Positions 52,688 to 61,588 of a DNA stretch of 64,000 nucleotides are shown piece after piece. This stretch comes from SIG603 sp963621245 (lineage in GTDB: Bacteria > Bacillota > Clostridia > Oscillospirales > Acutalibacteraceae). A program made the translations under genes and the position numbers. The notes under the pieces are model-generated. The model worked only from the letters and a program-made list of their open reading frames with translations. It was not told the DNA's origin and did not search any database. Where the stretch lies: positions 3,553-67,552 of the forward strand of contig CAVFCW010000012.1 of the NCBI GenBank assembly GCA_963621245.1. The letters are read 5' to 3'. Position 1 is the stretch's first letter; each line of letters opens with the position of its first letter.

Positions 52688-53977
52688 TTATACCCCTCTC
52701 AGCAGTTTGCTTATTTTTCCTTCCATTTTGATGATTGACGGAATTCTTTTAAAACACGGGATTTTCTTGATTTTATAATTTAAAACTCTTAACCATTTGA
52801 AGTTATTCGAATAATTTGTTGTTGGGGAAACTATTTTTACTTTGTCACCGTTGACAACACTCAAAAAAAGCTCATACCACATTTCAGAAATATACTTGGG
52901 ATTAAATTTATTTTTCACTAGTTTTATTGCTTCTTCAGAGTACATATTGTTTAATTCACTGTCTTTTAAAAGTTTTGCTACTGCATCAGCCAATGCACTT
53001 TCTTTGAAAATAAGTATTCCTGTTTTCTTATTCTCGATAACATCGGGCATACCATTAGTATTTTTCGATACCACCGGTATTCCGGCTGCTTCCATCTCCA
53101 AAGCACTGATCGGGCATACTTCGGTTCGACCTGTTGGATTAACAACTCCTACCTTAGTTTGTGCGTATATTTCTGATTTTTCACTTCCCATGATTCCCAT
53201 CAGATGAACTGAAGGAAGAATTTTACCGTCATCTCCAAGCAGATATTGGCTAAAGGAATCCTCGTAAGATTTTTCAGCTAAATTCAAATCACCAAATTGA
53301 GTCTTTTTTCCGTATAAATTCCCTTTTCCCAATACATATAGTTCAGCATCAGGAACTTTCTCTAAAATATGTTTCCAAGCTTTTGCCAAAACATGAAAGC
53401 CCTTTCCCGGTACTATTGCTCCTACATAAGTAACTACATTATTCAAATTTGAATTACGAATCGTATACTCATCAGTATTAAACATATTGGGAATATAAAC
53501 AGCCTTATTAATGACCGTATCGTCAATATATCGATCATAATGTTCTCTAACTAAAAAGACTGTTCTTTTTATGTATTGACAATTAGAAATGGTATCTAAA
53601 ATATCTCCTCTAATCCAATTGTGTATCCAAACTACTGCATTAACTTTACACTCTTCTAAAACCGGAGCTAATTCAAGAACATTGCCAAATGTAAAAAGCA
53701 ACAAATCGACATTATCTTTTTTTGCTTCATATACACTATCTACTACACAATCTATTTTTATATATTGAACATTTTTATTTGTAGGCATTTCTATTGATTC
53801 ACAGCCCTCTTTATAGCGGTAAACAATCAATTGAATATCATTATAGAATTTAGGTAAATAATAAATTAAATTTAAATAGCAAAACTGAGTCCCCCCAACT
53901 CCGGGATTCCCCTTGTTAGGAAGCCTGCAATCCAATCCATCTCTTACAATGTCATCGTAAATAATTCCTACTTTCAT
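52688..53977 (-). CDS. Glycosyltransferase family 4
   Basis: A 429-residue GT-B protein starting KVGIIYDDIVRDG, with a sugar-nucleotide site in the C-terminal half: IVPGKGFHVLAKAW and GRTEVCPISALEMEAAGIPVV, the EX7E-like segment. The donor is unknown. It probably adds one sugar of the repeat unit. Confidence 0.87.
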   Translation of the reverse strand: MKVGIIYDDIVRDGLDCRLPNKGNPGVGGTQFCYLNLIYYLPKFYNDIQLIVYRYKEGCESIEMPTNKNVQYIKIDCVVDSVYEAKKDNVDLLLFTFGNVLELAPVLEECKVNAVVWIHNWIRGDILDTISNCQYIKRTVFLVREHYDRYIDDTVINKAVYIPNMFNTDEYTIRNSNLNNVVTYVGAIVPGKGFHVLAKAWKHILEKVPDAELYVLGKGNLYGKKTQFGDLNLAEKSYEDSFSQYLLGDDGKILPSVHLMGIMGSEKSEIYAQTKVGVVNPTGRTEVCPISALEMEAAGIPVVSKNTNGMPDVIENKKTGILIFKESALADAVAKLLKDSELNNMYSEEAIKLVKNKFNPKYISEMWYELFLSVVNGDKVKIVSPTTNYSNNFKWLRVLNYKIKKIPCFKRIPSIIKMEGKISKLLRGV

Positions 53978-54135
53978 CCATTCTACCTCCTAAAACAGTC
54001 TCAACAGCCTCTATATAATCTAACAAAACTACATCTTGTTAATTCAAAAGGATAGTTTTTGCCATTCGAACTTTGAAAAATCCGCTTAACTGAAGTTAGT
54101 AATTCACCCTTTTGAAAATTTATCTTTTCCTTCCG

Positions 54136-55257
54136 TCACAGCATTACATAGAACAACCAAAAAATAGGATTGTACATGTATGTTCCTGACACCATCAGCA
54201 TAATAAAATTGACAATAAAAATAGGACGCATAAATTCCTCAAAGCTATCCTTTTTCGCATCAATGACATATTTTTTAGCCATAAATCCCGAGGCAATTGC
54301 TATAAACAATGCATATAAAACTCCGCCTTGTAAAAGAACTTCTAAAAAAAGATTGTGTGGATAATATCCCAAATAACTATAATATTCAAACAAGCCACAT
54401 CCAAGCGGATGAGCTTTAATCATCGAAATTGCACTATCAAACACATTCTTTCTACCTGCTTCTTCCAAATCTATTCCGCCGCTTAACGAAAACATGGACG
54501 AAACCCTCTGAAATTCTTCTCTAAACATGCCGTTTTTCAGAATGTTAAACATCACTATCAAAATTAACGGTATAATTAAAAATCTAAGTAATCGTTTTAT
54601 GTTAAATTCTCTCTTCTCATAAAAAAACATGTACAGTATTACGCTTACAATACATACAACAAATGGTCCGGAGGCAGATGATACCATGCATGATATAAAC
54701 TGTAATATTAATAAACAAAACTTAACCATTTCGTTCCACTTGCACAAAAACAAATTCAAAGTAAATGCAAAGGCTGCACAATATCCTGCGTTCTGATAAG
54801 TCCCCGAGCCAAATCCTCTTCTAAGCGTTACCGATCCGTAAATTATATATCTAGCCAAAAACAGTGTGGTTGCTACTGTAAAAAGGATCATGCAGAACAT
54901 GCATGCTCTATATAATTTTTTCTTATCAAAAGAATCAAATCTAATTAATCCTAAAAATATTGGGGGAACTATATAAGTAACTGAAATAAACTTAAAAGAG
55001 TCCACGTCATTACTATATGATGGAATAGCCAAACTTATTATCAAAAATGTAACCAGCGCCAATGACCACTGAGAAATAACTAACCTTCTCTTCTCCACCA
55101 AACAACTATATAGGCCAAATAGCATAACAATTACGAAAACTATTCCTATATACTTTGAAAAGAAATCCCCCCAAATACTGTTATATCCTAAAATGCAAGT
55201 AACAGAATAATATAAATATGAAGAAAAAAGGGTTCCTACAATAAAATACTCACTCAT
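54136..55257 (-). CDS. wzy: O-antigen/capsule polymerase Wzy
   Basis: A 373-residue protein with about ten hydrophobic helices and a large periplasmic-type loop near residues 235-290 (FREEFQRVSSMFSL to HPLGCGLFEYYSYLGYYPHNLFLE). The motif HNLFLEVLLQGG is typical of Wzy and O-antigen ligases. It joins repeat units after flipping. The family is very divergent, so it is a structural call. Confidence 0.85.
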   Translation of the reverse strand: MSEYFIVGTLFSSYLYYSVTCILGYNSIWGDFFSKYIGIVFVIVMLFGLYSCLVEKRRLVISQWSLALVTFLIISLAIPSYSNDVDSFKFISVTYIVPPIFLGLIRFDSFDKKKLYRACMFCMILFTVATTLFLARYIIYGSVTLRRGFGSGTYQNAGYCAAFAFTLNLFLCKWNEMVKFCLLILQFISCMVSSASGPFVVCIVSVILYMFFYEKREFNIKRLLRFLIIPLILIVMFNILKNGMFREEFQRVSSMFSLSGGIDLEEAGRKNVFDSAISMIKAHPLGCGLFEYYSYLGYYPHNLFLEVLLQGGVLYALFIAIASGFMAKKYVIDAKKDSFEEFMRPIFIVNFIMLMVSGTYMYNPIFWLFYVML

Positions 55258-55270
55258 AATCTCATATCTT

Positions 55271-56476
55271 TCATATTAATTTTCCAAAAATATCCAAAAC
55301 TGCATTTGGAGAACTATTGTAGAATGTTTGTTCTATATCGTTAAAATCGATTTTTCTGTTCCTGTTGCTTATTAAAAACTCTTCGAGAATAATTCGTGCA
55401 TCCTCTACACTTATTCTTTTTTGATTAATGCAACAAGCTAATTCATATTTTCTAAGATATTTCAATGTAGCGTCATCATCCATAAAATAAGAAGATATAA
55501 TAGGTTTGCCATACGAAATATAATCGAAAATTTTGCCAGAAATCGCATTTGAATTGCTTGCTCCAAGATTCAAGAAACAGTCAGCATCGCCCATTATTGT
55601 CAACAAATTATCTCTCGGGATGAAATCAAAACTCTTTATAATACCTTTAAACCCTTGTTTCTTTTTTTCAATAATGCTCTTCGCCTCATTTTTACCTATA
55701 AAAATAAGACATACATTATCAATCCCGCTAAATGCATCAATAATAAAACTTGGGTTTCTTTCGGGCATACAAAGATATCCGGTGTACAAAATATTGATAT
55801 AATCTTTCTCAAAGATGGATTGCTCATTGCTACTTTTTTTACCATTTTCAGGCTTATGCAAAAAGGCAGGGTTCAAGTAAACAGTGTTATCATTAAAATT
55901 TATGTTACTTTCATCATAATATTGTCTGCTTGCTTCCATTCTTATAACTACATCCGCATTAAGCACATTTTCTAATTCAAATTTTATTTTTCTCTTTTGC
56001 GCAAACTGCTTAGGAAGATATTTAGGAACCTTTCCACAAGCATATCCGTCTATAAAATATGGCACATGCTTAATATTCGGATATTTTTTCTTTAATCTTG
56101 CTCCTACCTCCAATGTTTCAATTGGAAAAACAACAGAAACCACTATATCAATATTGTTCTTTTCACAAATCTCAACAGCTTTTTTCTCAAATTTACTCAT
56201 CATTATAGGATGAGTGTTAGGATAAAACGGTGCAAAGAGTAAAAGTCTTAATCTGTTGAATATTTGCTTTTCTAATCTTGAACCTTTAGCATTCTCGCCG
56301 ACATGTTTGTTATATAGAGAATACACGCCTTCCTCATAAGTTTGATCCCCATTTATAGCTAAGCAAAAAACATTATATTTCTTTTTAGCTTCTTTAATTA
56401 CTGCTTCAGCCGCAAGTGATGTCGGTGAGGTTTTTGCAGGATATTCGTTTAGCAAAAAAAGAATATTCTTATTCAT
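55271..56476 (-). CDS. Glycosyltransferase (GT-B)
   Basis: A 401-residue protein starting NKNILFLLNEYPAKTSPTS with the C-terminal GYLCMPERNPSFII and SNAISGKIFDYISYGKPIIS motifs of a family-4-like transferase. Donor and acceptor are unknown. The ribosome binding site is weak. Confidence 0.83.
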   Translation of the reverse strand: MNKNILFLLNEYPAKTSPTSLAAEAVIKEAKKKYNVFCLAINGDQTYEEGVYSLYNKHVGENAKGSRLEKQIFNRLRLLLFAPFYPNTHPIMMSKFEKKAVEICEKNNIDIVVSVVFPIETLEVGARLKKKYPNIKHVPYFIDGYACGKVPKYLPKQFAQKRKIKFELENVLNADVVIRMEASRQYYDESNINFNDNTVYLNPAFLHKPENGKKSSNEQSIFEKDYINILYTGYLCMPERNPSFIIDAFSGIDNVCLIFIGKNEAKSIIEKKKQGFKGIIKSFDFIPRDNLLTIMGDADCFLNLGASNSNAISGKIFDYISYGKPIISSYFMDDDATLKYLRKYELACCINQKRISVEDARIILEEFLISNRNRKIDFNDIEQTFYNSSPNAVLDIFGKLI

Positions 56477-56496
56477 ACAAATCTCCTATTGATAGG

Positions 56497-57654
56497 TTAA
56501 TGAGTTACCGATTCTATACTTCTTTTAGCAATGTCATAATACGAAAAAGCCTTTCTTCCTCTTTCTTCGGCAATAAGTTTCATTTGGAAGTAAACATCTT
56601 TGTTTTCAACAATTTTCTTAAGAACACTTGCTATCTCTTCAGTCTTATCTTCATAGATGAATTTAATGTTTCCACCAACATCCACATGTGTTGTACCGTC
56701 CCAATATTTGCAGACCATAGGTATTCCCAGCCCTGCAACCTGTTCCCAGAAAACCGAATGTCGTCCCGGAAATACTACTAAATCCGCTGCCGCAAAATAT
56801 TGATCCGTCATCTTTGAGTCTATCCATCCTATATACTGAACATTAGGCGAACACAGCTTGTTCACTTCGTCCTTCAGATTATCCACAACAGAACCGAAAA
56901 CCAAAAGCTTTACATTTGGCATTTTCAAATCATTAACAGCTTGCATGAGGAGAAGTGTCTGCTTCTTCGCTTCGTCTATTTTCCCTCCTGTGATAATCAA
57001 AAAGTCCTCAGGATCGATTTTATACTTTGCTCTTATATTCTCTTTTATTTCCGGCTTTAAAGCTGCTTCCGTCTTTTCATCATCGGCTCCCATAACAAGT
57101 AATTTTACTTTACTCTTTGGTAGCCCATACATTTTCTCAAGAAATTCAACGCGAGAAGGCATCACACCGTAAAAGATTTCTGTAACCGGCAATAAACTTT
57201 GCGCGCATCTTTTCCAAATGATTTTGTGCAATACATTCCTTGATATCCAATTAGTTGCACTATTGGAATAGTCCGCGTGGTTGTCAATGTACACTTTGAC
57301 CTTTGGGTGTATTTTCTTATATTTGACAATTTGTTTTGAATCCAGAAATTGACAACTGTGAACAAATAGAATATCAGGTTTCTCCTTTTCAATTGTTTTG
57401 TACAGATCAGGATACTTTTGAAATTTACTAAGAGGCTTACCCGACTTTTCTGCAAGTCGTATTACTTTTACTCCATCCTCATTTATATAGTCGCTCTCTT
57501 CTGTTTCTACTTTTTTCCCATCATTATAAACGAGCTTATTAGCAATCAATGTCACTTCATTTCCAAGCTTTGCATGATACTTTGACAGAAGGTTCTCCTG
57601 ATAACTCCAACCTTCGGTATAAACACCGCTCACACAAATGTGTACTATTTTCAT
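56497..57654 (-). CDS. Glycosyltransferase (GT-B)
   Basis: A 385-residue transferase with N-terminal KIVHICVSGVYTEGWSYQ and C-terminal GGKIDEAKKQTLLLM, FPGRHSVFWEQVAGLGIPMV (EX7E-type E). An AAGGTGA site lies before the ATG. It lies 13 bases after the truncated transferase fragment (stop at 57668). Confidence 0.86.
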   Translation of the reverse strand: MKIVHICVSGVYTEGWSYQENLLSKYHAKLGNEVTLIANKLVYNDGKKVETEESDYINEDGVKVIRLAEKSGKPLSKFQKYPDLYKTIEKEKPDILFVHSCQFLDSKQIVKYKKIHPKVKVYIDNHADYSNSATNWISRNVLHKIIWKRCAQSLLPVTEIFYGVMPSRVEFLEKMYGLPKSKVKLLVMGADDEKTEAALKPEIKENIRAKYKIDPEDFLIITGGKIDEAKKQTLLLMQAVNDLKMPNVKLLVFGSVVDNLKDEVNKLCSPNVQYIGWIDSKMTDQYFAAADLVVFPGRHSVFWEQVAGLGIPMVCKYWDGTTHVDVGGNIKFIYEDKTEEIASVLKKIVENKDVYFQMKLIAEERGRKAFSYYDIAKRSIESVTH

Positions 57655-57667
57655 ATTGTCACCTTTT

Positions 57668-58138
57668 TTACAACCGATAAAGTTCCATGTACCTTTCAGT
57701 CATCATTTCTTTACCTATCAAAACCAAGGATTCAATTTTCAGCGCATTTTCAAAAGTTCTGTTTAGAAGACACTCTTTTAATGCCTTATAATCCTTCTGC
57801 ACTACCACGCAAGACGGCGTATATGCACTCTCAGGACTTCCACCAGTTGCATATGTAACAACAGGCGTTCCGCATGCAACTGCCTCAAGATTGGTGGTCG
57901 GAAAATTATCCTGAATCGTAGAATTCACAAACACATCGGCAATTCCATACAGCTCACGTAGTTCCGCTTGGCTGTTTGTCCTCTCAATTGCAATAATTCT
58001 CTTAGGAAGAATCTTCTTAATATCTTCGGTAACACCAACCATCACAATCGAATATTCACTTGGAAGATCGTCAGCCAACCGAATAAAATCATCAAGTCCT
58101 TTACGCTCTCCCCAAAATGCCGCTACACCAAGCAACAC
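57668..58138 (-). CDS. Glycosyltransferase fragment (C-terminal domain only)
   Basis: The frame holds about 156 residues from a TTG at 58138 and is open back to the G10 tract at 58197. It is only the C-terminal GT-B domain: WGERKGLDDFIRLADDLP, IIAIERTNSQAEL, TNLEAVACGTPVVTYATGGSPES, and the end METERYMEL-like tail. The N-terminal acceptor domain, about 170 residues, is missing. It closely resembles the C-terminal half of the gene just upstream (58168-59101), so it looks like a remnant of a paralogue. With one more G (or two fewer) in the tract it would fuse in frame to the upstream product. Confidence 0.8.
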   Translation of the reverse strand: MLLGVAAFWGERKGLDDFIRLADDLPSEYSIVMVGVTEDIKKILPKRIIAIERTNSQAELRELYGIADVFVNSTIQDNFPTTNLEAVACGTPVVTYATGGSPESAYTPSCVVVQKDYKALKECLLNRTFENALKIESLVLIGKEMMTERYMELYRL

Positions 58139-58167
58139 AATTTTACCTGTAAGGCCATAGCGTTGCC

Positions 58168-59101
58168 TTAATTCGAAGAAGCCTTTACCCCCCCCCCAAG
58201 AATTAATTCATGGTACTCTGTTGTCACAAGATCCTTGTCAAGAGTTGGCAAAACTGACACAGCAAAATTGTTCTTTGTATACTCTTCTGTAAGGTATTTG
58301 ATAACACCGTCTATATCGCCTTTTTCAAATGCAATGCCATTTCGTCCATCCAAACATTCCGGGCTTCCGCCTGTTCGATATGTTATAACAGGTGTTCCGC
58401 ATGCAAGTGCTTCAAGATTGACTGTTGGGTAATTATCTCTATAGGTGAGATTCAAAAACACATCTGCCGCACTGTAAATCTGAGCAAGTTCTTTTGTGCT
58501 GTTAGTTCGCTCAATCCCTATAATTCCTTGTGGCAAATCCTTAAGTTGTGATTTATCGAGTCCTACAAGAACAATAGCAAATCGATCATCAAGTGTTTTG
58601 GCAAGCTTATAGAAATCCTGCAATCCTTTTCCTTGTCCCCACCAAGTGGAACAGCCCATCAGCAAAATTTTATTTCCTATGCCGTGTACTTTCTTAAAAT
58701 CGTTTTCAAGTGGGTAAAACTGTCCAAGATCAATTCCATTGGGAATAACTTGTATCTTCTTATCTTTCAAGTACGACTGTGAAACAAGCCCCGCAAGCCA
58801 TCTTGACGGAGTGACTATAGTCATATCCTGAACAGCAGAAAACAACTTTTTCTTTCTATTGTAATTTGCTTTGGATCTGTCAATATATGACTTAGGATAT
58901 CCTCTATAGACTGGGCAATCTGAACAGCCCATTTTCCATTTTTCACAATTTACAATGTCGCATGTTCCGCTATGACCTGTAAACGACCACATATCGTGAA
59001 GAGTCCATATAACACGCTTGTTTCTCTTGATTAAATAATCAAAAAGAATTTTTGTGTTGATATAGTATCCATGTATGTTATGTAAATGAACAACATCGGT
59101 G
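58168..59101 (-). CDS. Glycosyltransferase, C-terminal part separated from its N-terminus by an inversion
   Basis: The reading from the first ATG at 58992 gives 274 residues, but homologous sequence begins earlier: the frame upstream reads TDVVHLHNIHGYYIN up to 59101. Visible are VTPSRWLAGLV, PNGIDLGQFYP, GKGLQDFYKLAK and NLEALACGTPVITYRTGG. The first 90 residues (KILIINSVCGIRSTGRI) lie on the opposite strand at 59277-59548. Turning round the segment 59102-59548 gives one continuous gene of about 401 residues. The 3' end runs into the G10 tract and reads GGGVKASSN. Confidence 0.85.
58188..58197 (-). repeat. G10 homopolymer between two glycosyltransferase parts
   Basis: Ten C on the plus strand. 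On the coding strand G9 would give GGG then a stop at once, G10 gives GGGVKASSN and stop, and G11 or G8 would read on in frame through FFELRQRYGLTG into the downstream transferase domain. So the tract sits exactly where a length change would switch the product. Confidence 0.9.
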
Positions 59102-59553
59102 GCTTTGGTTGGTGGTGTGAGAGTGATAATAGCGAGAAATTTGCTGCAAAGGCAAAGAAGATTATTTCACTAGATTTAGAAGCTGCTTCAGTGGCGGAGT
59201 TCAGATATCTTCTTGAAAACTATAGTACAGAAGGTGCTTATGAGAAGATAATAAGCCACATTTGAAGGAGACTTTCATGAAGATACTAATAATCAATTCT
59301 GTCTGCGGAATACGCAGTACAGGTCGTATATGCACCGACTTAGCAACTGCGTTGGAAGCGCAAGGACATGAAGTTAGAATTGCCTATGGTCGAGAGACTG
59401 TACCGGAGCGGTATAAGAGATTCGCGGTAAGGATAGGTAATGATTTAGATGTCAGGGCACATGGCGTATTAGCAAGGCTCTATGACGCAGACGGTCGAGG
59501 AAGTGTACAAGCGACAAAAAAGTTTATATCGTGGGTAGAAGAATATGACACCG
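59097..59553. other. Inverted segment breaking two glycosyltransferase genes
   Basis: The segment 59102-59548 (447 bases) is bounded by CGGTG (59097-59101) and CACCG (59549-59553). On the plus strand it reads the end of one transferase (GWWCESDNSEKF to a TGA at 59263-59265), an AGGAG site, then ATG at 59277 of the next transferase. Both partners on the outside are on the minus strand. If the segment is turned round, gene 1 becomes 60593 to 59549 plus 59102-59265 (1209 bases) and gene 2 becomes 59277-59548 plus 59101 to 58168 (1206 bases); both are exact multiples of three. I saw no longer inverted repeat and no recombinase gene in the window. Confidence 0.9.
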
Positions 59554-59609
59554 TCAACAATAACTTTGCCTATATCCGTATTAGTATCTGTTGCCGCCAA
59601 TACCGGTAA
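59277..59609 (+). pseudogene. N-terminal part of a glycosyltransferase in reversed orientation
   Basis: The ATG at 59277 has AGGAG 7 bases upstream and starts KILIINSVCGIRSTGRICTD, the acceptor domain of a GT-B transferase. Homology stops at about FISWVEEYD (59548); the frame then runs into nonsense and ends at 59609. The rest of this protein lies on the minus strand downstream of 59101. As now oriented it would be transcribed antisense to the operon. Confidence 0.85.
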
Positions 59610-60593
59610 CTTTGCCTGCATGTATGCAAGAAGGCGACTTGGAAAATTGGGAATCGTGAATCTGTGATCAAGGAAAATCAGTCCCACATCACATGCACCT
59701 ACCATCGTGTCATAATCTTCCTTCGGCAGACGTTTCATCAGTTTTACATTAACAGGTTTCTCTTCTTTCACAAATCTTTCAATTTTGCCATATTCTGTGC
59801 CATCGCCAACAATTAGAAAGTATGCATTTTCAATATCGTTGCATTTCTTGATACACTCAATCAAAAAAGGAATTCCTTGAGGTCTGCCTAAATTTCCGCC
59901 ATAAACAAATATTTTTTTATCAATCGGAATGCCATATTTCTCTCTAATTGATTTTCTTCTGTCTCCACTTACACTTTTATCAATTACTTCGATACTATTG
60001 GGGCAAACTTCTACAACGCTTTTATCAATCTCAGAATTATGTTTTATTATATAATCAACATTTGCTTGACTCATGCAGCCAATGTAATCCGAAAGCATGT
60101 AAAGTCTCTTTTCTTTTACTCTGAAATATTTGTAAATAATTCCTTTTACGCCATTAGTTGTCATCATTCCGAGATCAACTGCATTCTGAGGAAATATATC
60201 TTTTAAAAGCAAATAGCTTTTTGCTCCATCGCGTTTCTTTACAAATTCAACTGCTTTAGCGAAAGTAATCGGTGGAGTGGAATACATTACTAATTCAAAC
60301 TTGACTTCAGGAAAATATCGTTTGATAGCTTTGATGTATAGTGGCTCAATAGACATTTGAGCTATGCCCTTACTTATAAGGTTGTTCGAGCCTCTAACAT
60401 CTCCTGTCTCCAAATACAGAATATGCGCACCTTTTTCGTGGATTAATTCCGTTTTCTTTTCTGTTTTTTTCGCACAAGGTGTTATAGTATAAATTTCATG
60501 ACCATGATCACGAAAGCAACGCAATAAATCAGCATAGATTGAGTGTGCTTCTATGCTTTCAAATCTTCCCATTGTCAAAAAAAGAATATTCAT
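59469..60593 (-). CDS. Glycosyltransferase family 4 with a false C-terminus due to the inversion
   Basis: The product from ATG 60593 (or 60608) is a WbuB-like transferase: NILFLTMGRFESIEAHSIYA, GNLGRPQGIPFLIECIKK, FPSRLLAYMQAKLPVLAATD and TNTDIGKVIVDG. From about 59549 the reading enters the inverted segment, so the last 27 or so residues (VIFFYPRYKLF onward to a stop at 59469) are not native. The proper end, GFGWWCESDNSEKF to ISHI, is on the plus strand at 59102-59262. It lies 5-20 bases after the ATP-grasp gene. Confidence 0.87.
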   Translation of the reverse strand: MNILFLTMGRFESIEAHSIYADLLRCFRDHGHEIYTITPCAKKTEKKTELIHEKGAHILYLETGDVRGSNNLISKGIAQMSIEPLYIKAIKRYFPEVKFELVMYSTPPITFAKAVEFVKKRDGAKSYLLLKDIFPQNAVDLGMMTTNGVKGIIYKYFRVKEKRLYMLSDYIGCMSQANVDYIIKHNSEIDKSVVEVCPNSIEVIDKSVSGDRRKSIREKYGIPIDKKIFVYGGNLGRPQGIPFLIECIKKCNDIENAYFLIVGDGTEYGKIERFVKEEKPVNVKLMKRLPKEDYDTMVGACDVGLIFLDHRFTIPNFPSRLLAYMQAKLPVLAATDTNTDIGKVIVDGVIFFYPRYKLFCRLYTSSTVCVIEPC

Positions 60594-60613
60594 ATTCTGC
60601 ACCATCATTCGTT

Positions 60614-61576
60614 TTATTTTTTTAACACTTTAATTTCGTTATACTTCATCATATAGATGTCATTGTCATAAGACCCTATGTTCTTTTTATTTGCCATACC
60701 TTTTAAATTATTTAGAATTAATTTCATATGGTCGCAACCGCTTTCATAGGCATGGGGATATCCTCCGCCGAAGCGCGGATTAACCTCGGATATGTAACAC
60801 TCTCCATTCACATCAAAAATATCAATGTCGATTTGTCCTCGGTAGCCAGCCTCAAGCACAAATTTCTCAATCAGTTCGAACAAATTAGGATTCTTAAAAC
60901 TCACAGCTTTGTCTGTTTCACCTGCTCGCATCAGAAGTTTCTTTTTCGTAAAAATAGAAACAACTTCTCCACTAATCATGTCAATATAGACATCAGCACC
61001 TATTTCTTGACCATCAAGGAATTCTTGAATCATAAGTTCTTCGGAATGCGAAAACATAAGTTCAACTGTCTCTTTATCATAGACTTTAGAAATTGCAATG
61101 CTTGCACTTCCTCTTATCGGCTTCACAAATACCGGATATTTTACTTTTCCGCTCTCAACATCGGTATAGAATTTTTGCTTATCCGTATAGGATTTTGCAC
61201 ACTTATATCCATGATCTGTAAGCCATTTATACATCTGATACTTATCCAGAGACATCTCACAAAGTTCATAAGAGGAACCAATAACTGTTGTTCCAACAGC
61301 TTCAAACTTATCTTTATTCTCAGCTAAAAGAGACAACTCCGGATCAATTAGGCTTAGAACTCCATCTATTTTTTCTTTTCGACAAATATCAATAATAATA
61401 TCCAAGTAATCAGGTGAAGTTATTCTGGGCACTGTATAAAATTTATCTGCCTCATAAATAGATGGAGCAAGATTGCTCATATCTGTGCAGATAACTTTCC
61501 CTTCTTCAGCTAAAGTTTTCTTAAAATACTGAACAATTTTATTCCTTGTTCCCGAACTTAAAAGTAAAATATTCAT
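60614..61576 (-). CDS. ATP-grasp ligase
   Basis: A 320-residue CarB-like ATP-grasp protein starting NILLLSSGTRNKIVQYF, with FVKPIRGSAS, QEFLDGQEIGADVYID and EVNPRFGGGYPHAY (the metal-binding end). Such ligases join a carboxylate to an amine. In capsule loci they can attach amino acids to sugars, which fits the next gene, a PLP enzyme; this is inference. The ATG at 61576 was chosen over one codon earlier. Confidence 0.85.
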   Translation of the reverse strand: MNILLLSSGTRNKIVQYFKKTLAEEGKVICTDMSNLAPSIYEADKFYTVPRITSPDYLDIIIDICRKEKIDGVLSLIDPELSLLAENKDKFEAVGTTVIGSSYELCEMSLDKYQMYKWLTDHGYKCAKSYTDKQKFYTDVESGKVKYPVFVKPIRGSASIAISKVYDKETVELMFSHSEELMIQEFLDGQEIGADVYIDMISGEVVSIFTKKKLLMRAGETDKAVSFKNPNLFELIEKFVLEAGYRGQIDIDIFDVNGECYISEVNPRFGGGYPHAYESGCDHMKLILNNLKGMANKKNIGSYDNDIYMMKYNEIKVLKK

Positions 61577-61588
61577 CATACAATTCCT

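Noticed and set aside
58188..58197. Poly-C run as a scaffold gap marker
   Set aside because: Gaps are given as N, and the frames on both sides fit GT genes; kept as a finding but with artefact risk noted.
59097..59553. Inversion by a known invertase site
   Set aside because: Only 5 bp of inverted repeat are shared at the edges; no Hin/Gin-like 26-bp or longer site could be aligned and no recombinase gene is in the window, so the mechanism is left open.
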